A program made the position numbers and the translations under genes. The notes under the pieces were generated by a model that was not told the origin of the DNA, ran no database searches, and was given only the letters and a program-made list of their open reading frames with translations. From Salinisphaera sp. (GTDB lineage: Bacteria; Pseudomonadota; Gammaproteobacteria; Nevskiales; Salinisphaeraceae), in contig NZ_PBYA01000012.1 of the NCBI RefSeq assembly GCF_002729955.1, positions 1 to 64,000 on the forward strand: a stretch of DNA of 64,000 bases, read 5' to 3'. Positions 9,108-18,734 of this stretch are shown one piece after another (the first letter of the stretch is position 1; every line of letters starts with the position of its first letter).

Positions 9108-10988
9108 ATGCTGCAGAGAATCCGCGACAACGCCAGCGGCCCGTTGGCCTATGTCGTCGTTGCCGTCATCACGCTGGTTTTCGGTGTGTGGGGAATCGGC
9201 TCGTACTTCACCCCCTCCGCCGATCCGGTCGTTGCCAATGTGGGCGGCACGGATATCACCCGCAACCAGCTGGAAAACGCCTATCAGCAGCGTTATCAGC
9301 GCCTGCGTCAGATGATGGGCGACAACTTCGACCCCAGCATTCTCGATCCGCAGCGCCTGCGCCAGACCGTACTCGACGGGCTTATCAACCGCGAGGTGAT
9401 GGATCAGTACGCCCAGCAGGCGGGTTATCGCGTCACCGATCAGGCATTGCTCGGTGCGATCCGCGGCAACCCGCAGTTCCAGGAGAACGGCGAGTTCTCC
9501 AACCAGCGCTATCGCGGGCTGTTGGCCCAGGCGGGTATCGCGCCGGCGCAGTATGAAGCGAGCCTGCGCCAGGACCTGGTCAGCCAGCAGCTGCGCGGCG
9601 AAATCACCCAGAGCGCGTTCGCCGCGCCGGCGGAAGTGGATCAGTCCTATCGGCTGGCCAACCAGCAGCGTCGTCTGCGCTATCTGGCGTTCGACCCCGC
9701 GAGCTACCGCGACGGCATCGAAGTCGACGATGCCCAGATCCAGACCTATTACGACGAACATCCGGATGCCTTCAAGCGCCCGGAACGCGTCAAGCTTCGC
9801 TACGTGTCGCTCGATCGCAGCAGTGCGAGCGCCGACGCGGGCGAGCCCGATGAACAGACGCTGCGTACGCTGTTCGAGGACAACAAGCAGCAGTTCGGCG
9901 AACCTGAGCGCCGCAGTGGCGGTTTCGTACAGGTGCCGATCGGCGACGATGCCAACGCCGCCCGCGATACGATCCAGGCGCTTGCGAGCGGTTCCGGCGA
10001 TCTGGAATCCCGTGCCGCGGCCCGCGAAGGCAGTGACTACGAAAGCATCGACAAAGCGGCCCAAGCCGAGCTTCCCGAAGCGGTCGCGCAGGCGCTGTTC
10101 GACTTGAAGCCCGGCGAAACTTCCACACCGGTCAAGGGCGCACAGGCGTGGTATCTCGTGCATCTGTCGGATATCACGGCCGCCAGCGAGCCGGAATTCG
10201 ACGATCCTGACGTCCAATCCCGGCTCAAGGCCATGGCGGGGTCCCAGCAGGCGCAGCAGGCGTTCGCCGACAAGCGTAGCCGGCTGGAATCGCTGGCTTA
10301 TGAAGCGCCCAACGATCTCGATACGCTGGCCAGCGAGCTCGGCCTCGAGATTCAGACCACCGACTGGATCACCCGTGACGAAGGGCCGGGCATCGGCCAG
10401 TACGACGCGGTTCGCAAGGCAGCGTTTACAGACGCGGTGCTCAAGGACAAGCTCAACAGCACGCCCATCCAGCTGGGCGCCGAGCGACGGGTGGTGGTTC
10501 GTGTGGCCGAGCATGAAGCGGCCAAACGTCGGCCGCTGGAAGAGGTCAAGGACGATATTCGCGACCGCGTGATCGCGCGCCGAGCGACCCAGGCGGCCCA
10601 GGATGCGGCGAACGCTGCTTTGGACAAGGTGAAGTCCGGCACGGCGCTGTCCGCGCTGGCGCAGGCGGATGGCGCCACCTACGAGCAGAAGGACTTCGTG
10701 CAGCGATCGAACCGCGATATGGACCCGCGCATACTCGAGGCGGCGTTCAATATCCCGCAGCCTAGCGAAGACCGCCCCGGTTATCGGGTGACTGCGACCC
10801 GTGACGGACGCGTCGCCCTGGTGGCGGTGGATGGCGTACGTGAAGCGCCCGCGAACGAGGCGGGTACCCCGCGCGAGCGCTTTGCCAGCCAGCAGCGCGA
10901 GTACATCGCCGGTCTGGAATATGCCGTTCTGGGAGAGTACTTGCGCACGCAGACCGATATCGAGGTCAACGAGGACCGTATCAACTGA
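9108..10988 (+). CDS. ppiD: Periplasmic folding chaperone PpiD (SurA-like)
   Basis: PpiD is anchored in the inner membrane and helps proteins emerging from the Sec translocon to fold. It has 626 residues with one N-terminal membrane segment at about 13-32 (AYVVVAVITLVFGVWGIG), a SurA-like N-terminal chaperone region, a central parvulin-like domain and a long C-terminal helical part. The position after hupB is the same as in E. coli. GGAG lies upstream of ATG 9108, and a terminator follows at 11034. Confidence 0.95.
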   Translation: MLQRIRDNASGPLAYVVVAVITLVFGVWGIGSYFTPSADPVVANVGGTDITRNQLENAYQQRYQRLRQMMGDNFDPSILDPQRLRQTVLDGLINREVMDQYAQQAGYRVTDQALLGAIRGNPQFQENGEFSNQRYRGLLAQAGIAPAQYEASLRQDLVSQQLRGEITQSAFAAPAEVDQSYRLANQQRRLRYLAFDPASYRDGIEVDDAQIQTYYDEHPDAFKRPERVKLRYVSLDRSSASADAGEPDEQTLRTLFEDNKQQFGEPERRSGGFVQVPIGDDANAARDTIQALASGSGDLESRAAAREGSDYESIDKAAQAELPEAVAQALFDLKPGETSTPVKGAQAWYLVHLSDITAASEPEFDDPDVQSRLKAMAGSQQAQQAFADKRSRLESLAYEAPNDLDTLASELGLEIQTTDWITRDEGPGIGQYDAVRKAAFTDAVLKDKLNSTPIQLGAERRVVVRVAEHEAAKRRPLEEVKDDIRDRVIARRATQAAQDAANAALDKVKSGTALSALAQADGATYEQKDFVQRSNRDMDPRILEAAFNIPQPSEDRPGYRVTATRDGRVALVAVDGVREAPANEAGTPRERFASQQREYIAGLEYAVLGEYLRTQTDIEVNEDRIN

Positions 10989-11033
10989 TGTAGGTCGCGC
11001 AATAGACGCGTTCGCAGGCGGCGGACGCGACGG

Positions 11034-11066
11034 GGCCGTAGCGTGGGAAGTGCTGCGGCCTTTTTT
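11034..11066 (+). terminator. Terminator of ppiD
   Basis: GGCCGTAGC pairs with GCTGCGGCC (one G-U) around a 9-nt loop and is followed by six T. The rest of 10989-11364 holds no gene that I can support, apart from the fabI terminator at its right end. Confidence 0.85.
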
Positions 11067-11314
11067 ATGGGCGCCTAGTATTCCCGCAGCAGAGCGGTTC
11101 GCAAGACGTACGCCTCGATGCGTGGTGTTCAGACGCCGATCAACTCGGACAACGCTGGATACGACCGTCTGCCGGGGTTGCCTTCGTCGACGCTTCGCGC
11201 GGTTGGCCCGATGCAACGGCTCTGACCAACGGCCCGGGCAGCGTGCGACCCCGGGTTGGCGGCGCAGGGCTGTCCGATGTGCCCGCCGAAGAATGGTGTC
11301 TGCTCCAAAACGGC

Positions 11315-11342
11315 AAAAAAAAGCGGCCCGCAGGCCGCTTTT
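11315..11342 (-). terminator. Terminator of fabI
   Basis: On the minus strand AAAGCGGCC pairs with GGCCGCTTT around a 4-nt loop and is followed by a run of seven T. The plus-strand reading also ends in four T, so it may work both ways between ppiD and fabI. Confidence 0.88.
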
Positions 11343-11364
11343 CGATCGGAGGACGGTTCGTCGC

Positions 11365-12147
11365 TCAGGCGCCGGCGGTTGCGCCCATGATGTGATAACC
11401 GGCGTCGACATACAGCACTTCGCCGGTGATGCCGGAGGCCAGGTCGGAGCCGAGAAAGGCGGCTGCGTTGCCGACTTCTTCCTGCGTCACGTTACGACGC
11501 AGAGGCGCGCCCTCGCGGGCATGCGAGAGCATGTCGCGAAAGCCGCGAATACCGGCCGCGGCCAGCGTCTTGATCGGCCCCGCCGAAATGGCGTTAACGC
11601 GTATGCCCTGGGCGCCCAGTTCGGCGGCCATGAAACGCATGCTGGATTCGAGGCTGGCCTTGGCGGGACCCATGATGTTGTAGCCGGGCATGACGTGGGT
11701 CGAGCCCAGATAGGTCAGGGTGATCAGCGACGCCCGCTCGGAGAGCATCGAACGGCCGGCCTTGGCCAGGGCGGCGAAGCTGTAGGCGCTGATGTCGTGA
11801 CTGATGCTGGCCGCCTCACGGGTGAGCGTATCCAGATAGCTGCCGTTGAGCGCTTCGCGCGGCGCGAAGCCGATGGCGTGCACCAGAATGTCGACCTGTG
11901 ACCACTGTTCGCCCAGCGAGGTGAACAGGCCCTCGATTTGTTCGTCTTCGGTTACGTCCAGCGGCAGTACGATCGATGCGCCCAGTTCCTCGGCCATCTT
12001 GTCGACGCGCGGTTTGAGCTTTTCGCCCTGATAGGTCAGGGCGAGTTCGGCGCCCTGGGCCCGCATGGCCTGGGCAATGCCGTAGGCGATCGAGCGCTCG
12101 CTGGCCAGACCCGTAATCAGTGCTTTCTTGCCTTCTAGAAATCCCAT
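11365..12147 (-). CDS. fabI: Enoyl-[acyl-carrier-protein] reductase (NADH)
   Basis: FabI catalyses the last reduction of each fatty-acid elongation cycle. With the start at 12147 (MGFLEGKK, preceded by AGAGGAGA) the protein has 260 residues. Its active-site Tyr146, Tyr156 and Lys163 fall at the same numbers as in E. coli FabI. The N-terminal GLASERSIAYGIA segment is the NADH-binding loop typical of FabI. The open frame extends upstream to 12168, but that start lacks a ribosome binding site. It is the triclosan-target type of enoyl reductase. Confidence 0.97.
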   Translation of the reverse strand: MGFLEGKKALITGLASERSIAYGIAQAMRAQGAELALTYQGEKLKPRVDKMAEELGASIVLPLDVTEDEQIEGLFTSLGEQWSQVDILVHAIGFAPREALNGSYLDTLTREAASISHDISAYSFAALAKAGRSMLSERASLITLTYLGSTHVMPGYNIMGPAKASLESSMRFMAAELGAQGIRVNAISAGPIKTLAAAGIRGFRDMLSHAREGAPLRRNVTQEEVGNAAAFLGSDLASGITGEVLYVDAGYHIMGATAGA

Positions 12148-12184
12148 GTCTTCTCCTCTAAGCGTCAAGCCGAACGGGTTGCCA

Positions 12185-13924
12185 TCAACTCGAAGACATG
12201 GGCTGCAGGCGCAGCCGCTGTCCTGGACGAATGGTGCTCCCGGACGACATATCGTTCAAGCTGCGCAGGGTGGTTACCTGCATCGAAAAACGCGCGGCAA
12301 TGGACCACAGCGAATCGCCGGTCTCGACTTCGTAGAAGTCCGGCAACGGAGCCGGGCCATCGACGGCGATGGACTGCCCCGGTTGCAGCCGCGTATTCGG
12401 TTCCAGCCGGTTCCAACGGCGCAGGTCGGCTACGGTCACGTCGTTGGCGTCGGCGATCTCCCAGAGCGAGTCGCCGTTTCTAACGATATGCGTGCTGGGC
12501 GCGGGCGGCGATGCGGAGCCGGGAATGGTGAGCTTCTGGCCCGGCCGTAGCGAGGCGCTCACGCCCGGATTGCTGCTACGCATGGCGGTCACGTCGACGT
12601 TGTAGCGCTGGGCGATCTCCCAGAGCGAATCGCCGTTTTGCACGATATAGGTTTCCGCGGGCTCGGCCACCGGTGCCGGCTTGCCGGGCTCGCCGGCGCG
12701 CGGAACCGTAAGCTTCTGGCCGACCCGGATACGGTCGCCCCTCAGATGGTTTGCCTGGCGCAGTGCGGCCACGCTCATGTTGTATCTCGCTGCGATCGAG
12801 CCCAGCACATCGCCGCGTCGCACCGTGTAGGTATGGGTGCTGCGCTGTACGAGCGCGTTCGGCGAGGCGTTGGCGAGGGCCTTTTTGAACGCATCCGCCT
12901 TGCCCGCCGGCACCAGCAGCGTCGCGCCGCTGCCGGGCGCGCTGGCCCAGCGCTGCAATGCCGGGTTGAGCCGGCGCAGATCCTGCTCGGACATGTTCAG
13001 CATTCGCGCGGCCACGGCCACTTCGGTCTGGCTGGGCAGCTCGACGGCGCGGGTGCGCGGCGTATTGTCCAGCGTCGGCCATTCGAAACCGAAGCGTTCG
13101 GGTGCGAACATGATGCGCCGAAGGGCAAGCAGCTTGGGTACGTATTCGGTGGTTTCCAGCGGCAGCTCGAGATCCCAATAGCTTGCATCCGGATCCTCGC
13201 GCTGCGCGCGGGCAAGAGCGGCGTCGACCCGGCCGGGCCCGGCGTTATAGGCGGCCAGTGCCAGCAGCCAGTCGCCACCGTAGCGGCGATGCAGATCATC
13301 CAGATAGGACAGGGCCGCATCGGTGGAGGCAATCACGTCGTTGCGCCCGTCATACCACCAGTCGCGCGACAGGCCCATATGGTCGGCGGTACCCGGCATG
13401 AACTGCCATAGGCCGCTCGCCCCCATATAGGAACGCGCGGAGGGGTCGTAGCCGCTTTCCACGATGGGTAGCAGGGCCAGCTCGGTCGGCAGGCCCCGCT
13501 CGTCGATACGCTGAACGATATGCCACAAAAACGGTTGGGCTCGATCCAGCGAGGCCTGGAGATCGTGTTGATGGGTCGCGAACTGCTGGGTCCAGCGGCG
13601 TACACGATAGCGCTTGCCGTAGCCGTCGAGTTCGAAGCCGTCGCGGATCTGCGACCAAAGGTCGGTTTGCGGGTCCGGCCAGTTGGTTGTACTGGCACCG
13701 GCCAGCTCCAGGTCGTCATCGCCATCCTCGTCGAGGTCGTCTTCGATCTCGACGTCATCGGTTTCGACCGCCGGCGCGGTATCGGCGGGCGTGGCCGTCG
13801 TATTGCTCGGGCGCACCGTCTCCTGGACGGGGGCACGGCTGGGCGCCTGCGTGGCGCAGCCGGTAAAAAGGAGCGTGGTCGAGGCGATCAGCGCGGCTAG
13901 CGCGCCACTCGCCTTAAGAGGCAT
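12185..13924 (-). CDS. mltD: Membrane-bound lytic transglycosylase D
   Basis: A peptidoglycan-cleaving lipoprotein of 579 residues. The signal peptide ends in lipobox LFTGC (Cys23). The catalytic lytic transglycosylase domain has Glu156 in LPIVESGYDP, then GASGLWQFMP and ALAAYNAGPGRV. Four LysM modules follow in the C-terminal 220 residues, each with a GD-L-SIA or GDSLWEIA core. An acidic stretch (EDDLDEDGDDD) lies after the lipobox. Start ATG 13924 overlaps the end of gloB by 11 bases. An in-frame TTG at 13948 is the alternative. gloB-mltD is a conserved pair. Confidence 0.95.
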   Translation of the reverse strand: MPLKASGALAALIASTTLLFTGCATQAPSRAPVQETVRPSNTTATPADTAPAVETDDVEIEDDLDEDGDDDLELAGASTTNWPDPQTDLWSQIRDGFELDGYGKRYRVRRWTQQFATHQHDLQASLDRAQPFLWHIVQRIDERGLPTELALLPIVESGYDPSARSYMGASGLWQFMPGTADHMGLSRDWWYDGRNDVIASTDAALSYLDDLHRRYGGDWLLALAAYNAGPGRVDAALARAQREDPDASYWDLELPLETTEYVPKLLALRRIMFAPERFGFEWPTLDNTPRTRAVELPSQTEVAVAARMLNMSEQDLRRLNPALQRWASAPGSGATLLVPAGKADAFKKALANASPNALVQRSTHTYTVRRGDVLGSIAARYNMSVAALRQANHLRGDRIRVGQKLTVPRAGEPGKPAPVAEPAETYIVQNGDSLWEIAQRYNVDVTAMRSSNPGVSASLRPGQKLTIPGSASPPAPSTHIVRNGDSLWEIADANDVTVADLRRWNRLEPNTRLQPGQSIAVDGPAPLPDFYEVETGDSLWSIAARFSMQVTTLRSLNDMSSGSTIRPGQRLRLQPMSSS

Positions 13925-14690
13925 CCTTCCATTCACGCAATACGGCAAAAATTTCGCCCGCGTCGGTCAGAGACCGGCCGGCGCGTTGCTCGGCAGCCGC
14001 GATGACGTCGGGCTGATCCCAGCGCAGGAACGGGTTGATATCGCGTTCTTCGGCCAGGGTGCCGGGCAGGGTGGGCTCACCATTGGCCCGCAGCGCATCG
14101 ACTTCGCGAATGACGGTGGCGATCGCGCTGCTCTCGGGTTCCACGGTCTGGGCGAAGGCCAGATTCTTCTGGGTGTACTCGTGGCCGCCGTAGACCTCGG
14201 TGGCTTCGGGCAACGCCCGCAGGCGTGCGAGCGATGCCTGCATCTGGGCATGGCTGCCCTCGAATACGCGTCCGCAGCCGCCGCGAAAGAGCGCGTCGCC
14301 GGCCAGCAGCACGCCCGGCGTGACATAGGCGATATGGCCGAGCGTGTGCCCCGGTACATCGATGACTTCAAAATCGACGCCGAGAAAATCCAGCGAGAAC
14401 TGGTCACCGCCGGCCACCGCATCGGTGATCTGCGCAATCCGATCCGCTTCGCCACGCGGGCCGTATACCGGCGCGGCATGCTCGGCCAGCAGGTCGTCGA
14501 GGCCGCCGACATGATCGCCGTGATGGTGGGTTATCAGATAGGCGCCGACGGCAAGCCCATGTTCCGACAGGTATTGCAGTACGGGGCGCGCCTCACCGGG
14601 GTCGACGATCGCGACGGTGTCGCTACCCTGCGCTTTGACGACCCAGATATAGTTGTCCGACAGTGCCGGAAGTGCTTTGATCTCGAGCAT
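13914..14690 (-). CDS. gloB: Hydroxyacylglutathione hydrolase (glyoxalase II)
   Basis: GloB hydrolyses S-lactoylglutathione to lactate and glutathione, completing methylglyoxal detoxification. The 258-residue protein has the metallo-beta-lactamase zinc motif THHHGDH (His55, His57, Asp59, His60), later ligands in DVPGHTLGH and LAGDALF, and YGGHEYT in the C-terminal substrate domain. It reads into mltD with an overlap and diverges from the methyltransferase gene 35 bases away. Confidence 0.97.
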   Translation of the reverse strand: MLEIKALPALSDNYIWVVKAQGSDTVAIVDPGEARPVLQYLSEHGLAVGAYLITHHHGDHVGGLDDLLAEHAAPVYGPRGEADRIAQITDAVAGGDQFSLDFLGVDFEVIDVPGHTLGHIAYVTPGVLLAGDALFRGGCGRVFEGSHAQMQASLARLRALPEATEVYGGHEYTQKNLAFAQTVEPESSAIATVIREVDALRANGEPTLPGTLAEERDINPFLRWDQPDVIAAAEQRAGRSLTDAGEIFAVLREWKDAS

Positions 14691-14725
14691 CTGCGAATGT
14701 TGCCAACCGCCTGAGGCAAAATCAA

Positions 14726-15475
14726 TTGTTTCGATTCCTGCCTGGCAAATACACGGATTCTGCCGAGTGGCTGGCCACTCCGCGTGCCCGTCTGTTCCTG
14801 CAGTACGAACGTCGCGTGCTCACTCAGCTGCTTCCGGGTCTGACCGGTTACCGCTGTGTACAGATCGGTCGCTGGGGGTATGAGCACTCCACGCTTGCCC
14901 ATGCCGGCACGCTCTGCCAGTGGCAGCTGGGCTTCGGCGCGGCCACGCGGGCCGATATCGCCTTCGACGGCCGCCACCTTCCGCTGGCCAGTGCCAGCGT
15001 CGATGCGCTCGTGCTTGCCCATGCGCTGGAGCAGGTCGCCGAGCCTCATGCGCTGCTACGCGAGTGTGCACGTGTTCTCAACGCCCGTGGCCAACTGGTC
15101 ATCCTCGCGTTCAACCCCTTCTCGCTCTGGGCGCTACGCCAGGGCCTTCCCACGCGGCGCACGCCGCGCTTCAGGCCGTGCTCGGCACCGCCAAGCGCGT
15201 CGCGGCTCTATGATTGGCTGCGGCTGCTCGAATTCGAGCCGGAGCGCCTGGTGCGATATGGCCTGGGCTTTCCGTTTTTTGGCGGTTATCACCGCGTGGG
15301 CGAGGATCGCCGCAGCGCGCGCTCGATCGCCTGGTGCGCGCAGGCCTACGGTCTATGCGCACGCCGCCAGGTCGCACCGCACACGCCCATTCGCAAGACG
15401 CTGCCGGGTCCGCGCAAACGCGCGGCCGTGGGTTTGGCGCGCCAGGCCTCGCATCGCGTAAACTGCCGCCGATGA
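14726..15475 (+). CDS. SAM-dependent methyltransferase, YafS-like
   Basis: A 249-residue class I methyltransferase-like protein of the family found between gloB and rnhA in many gammaproteobacteria (E. coli YafS). The core with [19 protein letters not shown] and the strand [15 protein letters not shown] is typical of the Methyltransf_11 group. Motif I (CVQIGRWG) is weak. The start is TTG 14726, with GAGG 9 bases upstream, and this gives the normal N-terminus with W-L-x-TP. The stop overlaps rnhA as ATGA, so the two are coupled. The substrate is unknown. Confidence 0.85.
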   Translation: MFRFLPGKYTDSAEWLATPRARLFLQYERRVLTQLLPGLTGYRCVQIGRWGYEHSTLAHAGTLCQWQLGFGAATRADIAFDGRHLPLASASVDALVLAHALEQVAEPHALLRECARVLNARGQLVILAFNPFSLWALRQGLPTRRTPRFRPCSAPPSASRLYDWLRLLEFEPERLVRYGLGFPFFGGYHRVGEDRRSARSIAWCAQAYGLCARRQVAPHTPIRKTLPGPRKRAAVGLARQASHRVNCRR

Positions 15476-15912
15476 GCGAACCTGTAGTCATCTATACCGA
15501 CGGAGCCTGTCGCGGAAACCCCGGGCCCGGCGGCTGGGGCGCATTGCTGCGCCACGGCGAAAATACGCGCGAACTGTGCGGCGGCGAAGCCAATACCACC
15601 AACAACCGCATGGAATTGATGGCCGCGATCGAAGCGCTGAATGCGCTCAAGCGCGCCTGTCGTGTCGAACTGCATACCGACTCCAACTACGTGCGCCAGG
15701 GCATCACCAGCTGGATGCACAACTGGAAGCGCAACGGCTGGAAAACCGCGGCCAAGAAGCCGGTCAAGAACGACGACCTCTGGCGTGCCCTGGATGAAGC
15801 CACCCAGCGCCACGAGATCGAATGGCACTGGGTGAAAGGCCATAGCGGCGATCCCGGCAACGAAGCCGCGGATGCCCTGGCCAACCGCGGCATCGACGAG
15901 ATGAAACGCTAA
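15472..15912 (+). CDS. rnhA: Ribonuclease HI
   Basis: Degrades the RNA strand of RNA-DNA hybrids. The 146-residue protein has Asp10, Glu48, Asp70, His124 and Asp134 at exactly the E. coli positions, as well as the basic handle around [17 protein letters not shown]. It overlaps the preceding methyltransferase by 4 bases. dnaQ lies 35 bases downstream on the same strand, whereas in E. coli rnhA and dnaQ diverge. Confidence 0.98.
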   Translation: MSEPVVIYTDGACRGNPGPGGWGALLRHGENTRELCGGEANTTNNRMELMAAIEALNALKRACRVELHTDSNYVRQGITSWMHNWKRNGWKTAAKKPVKNDDLWRALDEATQRHEIEWHWVKGHSGDPGNEAADALANRGIDEMKR

Positions 15913-15947
15913 CCCGACCGATCCGACCCAACTCCAAGCGAAAGCCT

Positions 15948-16673
15948 ATGCGACAGATCGTTCTCGATACCGAAACCACCGGCCTGGAGCCCGCCCAGGG
16001 GCATCGCATCATCGAGGTGGGCTGTGTCGAGCTGGCCAACCGGCGGCTGACCGGCAACGATCTGCATCTGTATATCCACCCTGATCGCGAGATCGACCAG
16101 GGCGCCATCGACGTGCACGGGATCACCCTGGAGTTTCTCGCCGACAAGCCGCGTTTTGGCGAGATTGCACAGACACTGGCGGAATATCTCGAAGGCGCGG
16201 AGCTGATCATCCACAACGCGCCGTTCGATCTGGGCTTTCTCAATCACGAGTTCAAGACCGTCAACCCGGCGCATGAGCCGCTCGAGTCACGCCAGCCCGT
16301 GATCGATACGCTGGTCGAGGCGCGCCAACTCTATCCCGGCCAGCGCAACAGTCTCGACGCCCTGTGCAAGCGCTTCGAGATCGACAACTCCAACCGCGAG
16401 CTGCACGGCGCCTTGCTCGACGCGCAGCTGCTCGGCGATGTCTATCTGGCCATGACCGGCGGCCAGATCGATATCGGGCTCGCCGCCGAGGACAACGCCG
16501 AAACCGGCGCGCTGGCCACGGCCGGGCTGGCCGATCATCTGGCCCGGGCGGCGGCACGGCCACGGGTCACCCGCGCGAGCGAAGAGGAACAGGCCGCCCA
16601 CGCGCGCTATCTGGACATGCTCGCCAAGGCCAGCGGCGATCGCTGTCTCTGGCGCAGCCTCGACGAAGCCTAG
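15948..16673 (+). CDS. dnaQ: DNA polymerase III epsilon subunit (proofreading exonuclease)
   Basis: The 3'-5' proofreading exonuclease of the replicative polymerase. The 241-residue protein has Exo I DTETTG (Asp7, Glu9), Exo II in HNAPFDLGFLNHEF and Exo III in HGALLDAQLLGDVY, followed by a C-terminal tail that would bind the alpha subunit. ATG 15948 gives the usual MRQIVLDTETTG start. It lies downstream of rnhA and is convergent with the Mrp operon. Confidence 0.97.
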   Translation: MRQIVLDTETTGLEPAQGHRIIEVGCVELANRRLTGNDLHLYIHPDREIDQGAIDVHGITLEFLADKPRFGEIAQTLAEYLEGAELIIHNAPFDLGFLNHEFKTVNPAHEPLESRQPVIDTLVEARQLYPGQRNSLDALCKRFEIDNSNRELHGALLDAQLLGDVYLAMTGGQIDIGLAAEDNAETGALATAGLADHLARAAARPRVTRASEEEQAAHARYLDMLAKASGDRCLWRSLDEA

Positions 16674-16754
16674 GGCAGGTTATACAGAGCGTCCCTGGTC
16701 GCAACCTGGCCGCGAACCGCCCGGTCGCCAGGGCGGCCCGGACGGTGCTCGCGA

Positions 16755-18449
16755 TCAGTAATAGAGCACCAGATAGACCACCAGCAAGATGGCAACCCAG
16801 AGCGTCATCCAACCGGTGCTCCAGGTACGCGACATCACCCCGCGTGCGTCATAGCGCAGGCGCAGACGCCCCATGCCGCGTTCGGTCACGCTGTTCATGC
16901 CGCTGCCGAACTTGGCCAGCACGGCGTGATAAACGCGTTCCGCCACATAGCCGAAGCGCGGCAGCAGCATGCGATAGACCCAGTCGGTATCCAGGTGCAC
17001 GGCGCGCTTGGGCAGCGGGTATAGCCCCGCCCGCCAGGCCAGCCAGAACACCAGCGCGGAGAACGCAAGCAGCTGCAGCTGGCTGACGATATGGCTTGCC
17101 GTATACGGGTTGTAGTCGACCGGATAGGGCAGGATCGAATACAGCAGCGAAGGCAACAGACCGAGCGCGATACAGGCGATCGCGGTCAGCCCCATCGCCA
17201 GACGCATGTTGATCGGCGCTTCCTTGCATTCGATCTGGTCATTGGGCGCGAAAAACGCGAAGTAGGGAATCTTGATGCCGACATACAGCAGTGCGCCGGC
17301 CGAGGCCGCCGTGAGCGTGATCCAGATCCCGGGCCAGTGTTCGTAGGCCACGGCCTTGAGAATCAGGGACTTGCTTACAAAGCCCGCCATGAAGGGAAAG
17401 GCGCTGATAGAGGCGGCACCGATCACGCAGAACGCCGCCGTCCAGGGCATGTGGCGGGCCAGCCCACCGAGTTCGGTCGCCCGTACGTGCCCGGTCTGGT
17501 GCAGCACGGCGCCAACGGACATGAACAACAGCGCCTTGTACAGAATATGGGTCACGGCATGGGCCGCAGCGCCGTTGAGTGCCAGTTCGGTGCCAATACC
17601 CACGGCCACCACCATGAAGCCGAGCTGCACGTTCAGGCTGTAGGACAGTACCCGCCGCAAGTCATTGGCAAGCATGGCGTAGACGATCGGGAATATCGTC
17701 ATCACCGCGCCGATGGGGATCAGCAGATCCGTGCCCGCATAGCCGCGGGCCAGCGCATAGATGGCCATCTTGGTGGTGAAGGCCGACAGGACCACCGTCC
17801 CCGTGGCACTGGCCGAGGGGTAGGCGTCCTGCAGCCAGTTATGCAGCAAGGGGAAGGCCGCCTTGATGCCGAAGGCCAGCAGGATCAGCCAGCCGCCGGG
17901 CGCATCCAGGCCGATATGGCCGAAGGCGATATCGCCGGTGGCATGAATATAGATCGCGGCCCCGCCCATCAGGAACAGGCCCGAGCCGATCTGTACCAGC
18001 AGATAGCGACGCGCCACGATCATGGCGTCGCGCAGCCCCCGAATCACCAGCAGCAGCGCCGAGGCAATCGCGGTGACTTCCCAGAACATGAACAGCGTGA
18101 TCAGATCGCCCGCGAGCACCGCGCCCAGCGCCGAGCCGGCATAGATCAGCGCGGCCGCCGGTTCCAGGCGGCTGTGGGTATGCCACATGTACACGCCGGA
18201 CAGGAAGGCGGCCACGTTGAAGATCACGCCGAAGGTGAAGGCGAGGCCGTCGACGCGCAGAGGGGTCAGCGTGTAGTCGAGCAACGCCATCGTCGTGGTC
18301 GTGCCAAGCGGAATCTGCCAGAGCCAGAGCAGGCTCGCAGCAGGCGCGCCCAGCAGCACGACCATACGCAGCCGGTAGGGCAGGAGGGGAATCACGCTGC
18401 CGGCGATGATCAGCAGCATCCCCGGATTGTTCAACCAGGCAGGGAGCAT
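16755..18449 (-). CDS. Mrp/Mnh antiporter, third NuoL/MrpD-type subunit
   Basis: A large polytopic membrane protein of 564 residues in the proton-translocating NuoL/MrpA/MrpD family. The conserved Glu in the FWEVTAIASA helix and Lys in the FTTKMAIYAL region are present, as is the second channel with HILYKALLFMSVGA. The C-terminal extension (about 480-564) adds a further helix ending VAILLVVYLVLYY. It is the last gene of the antiporter operon and begins one base after the small membrane gene. It may replace the NuoL-like half of MrpA, which is missing elsewhere in the operon (inference). Confidence 0.88.
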   Translation of the reverse strand: MLPAWLNNPGMLLIIAGSVIPLLPYRLRMVVLLGAPAASLLWLWQIPLGTTTTMALLDYTLTPLRVDGLAFTFGVIFNVAAFLSGVYMWHTHSRLEPAAALIYAGSALGAVLAGDLITLFMFWEVTAIASALLLVIRGLRDAMIVARRYLLVQIGSGLFLMGGAAIYIHATGDIAFGHIGLDAPGGWLILLAFGIKAAFPLLHNWLQDAYPSASATGTVVLSAFTTKMAIYALARGYAGTDLLIPIGAVMTIFPIVYAMLANDLRRVLSYSLNVQLGFMVVAVGIGTELALNGAAAHAVTHILYKALLFMSVGAVLHQTGHVRATELGGLARHMPWTAAFCVIGAASISAFPFMAGFVSKSLILKAVAYEHWPGIWITLTAASAGALLYVGIKIPYFAFFAPNDQIECKEAPINMRLAMGLTAIACIALGLLPSLLYSILPYPVDYNPYTASHIVSQLQLLAFSALVFWLAWRAGLYPLPKRAVHLDTDWVYRMLLPRFGYVAERVYHAVLAKFGSGMNSVTERGMGRLRLRYDARGVMSRTWSTGWMTLWVAILLVVYLVLYY

Positions 18450-18450
18450 G

Positions 18451-18714
18451 TCAGGTGCGGTGCTCGTAGTAGTCTTCGCCGCGCATGATCAGGCGGCGCA
18501 GCAGGATGGCAGCCAGTACCAGCACAACGCCGGTCACGAACGCCAGCAGGGCGTGGAATGCGGGCATTTCCGCAAAGCCGAACTCTGCGTGCGGATGAAT
18601 GAAAAGGCTGGGTACGAGGGTGAGCGCGCATACGACATAGAGCGCACGCGCCCAGCGGGTACGCGCAAGGGTACTTGGCCGGCGGTACTGCTGCGGGTTG
18701 CGTTCGATCAACAT
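18451..18714 (-). CDS. Small two-helix membrane protein in Mrp operon
   Basis: An 87-residue protein with a basic N-terminus and two predicted membrane helices at about 22-39 and 51-73, ending in a charged tail. I do not recognise the family. ATG 18714 (MLIERNPQQY) was chosen over the longer frame, which would run back into the upstream gene. It sits between the second and third NuoL-like genes with gaps of 20 and 1 bases, so it is very likely cotranscribed. An accessory or assembly role in the antiporter is inference. Confidence 0.75.
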   Translation of the reverse strand: MLIERNPQQYRRPSTLARTRWARALYVVCALTLVPSLFIHPHAEFGFAEMPAFHALLAFVTGVVLVLAAILLRRLIMRGEDYYEHRT

Positions 18715-18734
18715 GGCGAATTCACCTCGTATTG

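Noticed and set aside
9105-11411. A 768-codon minus-strand frame opposite ppiD
   Set aside because: Antisense to ppiD and crosses two terminators; no domain.
17091-18488. A 465-codon plus-strand frame opposite the third antiporter subunit
   Set aside because: Gln/His/Arg-rich antisense of a membrane protein; no start signal.
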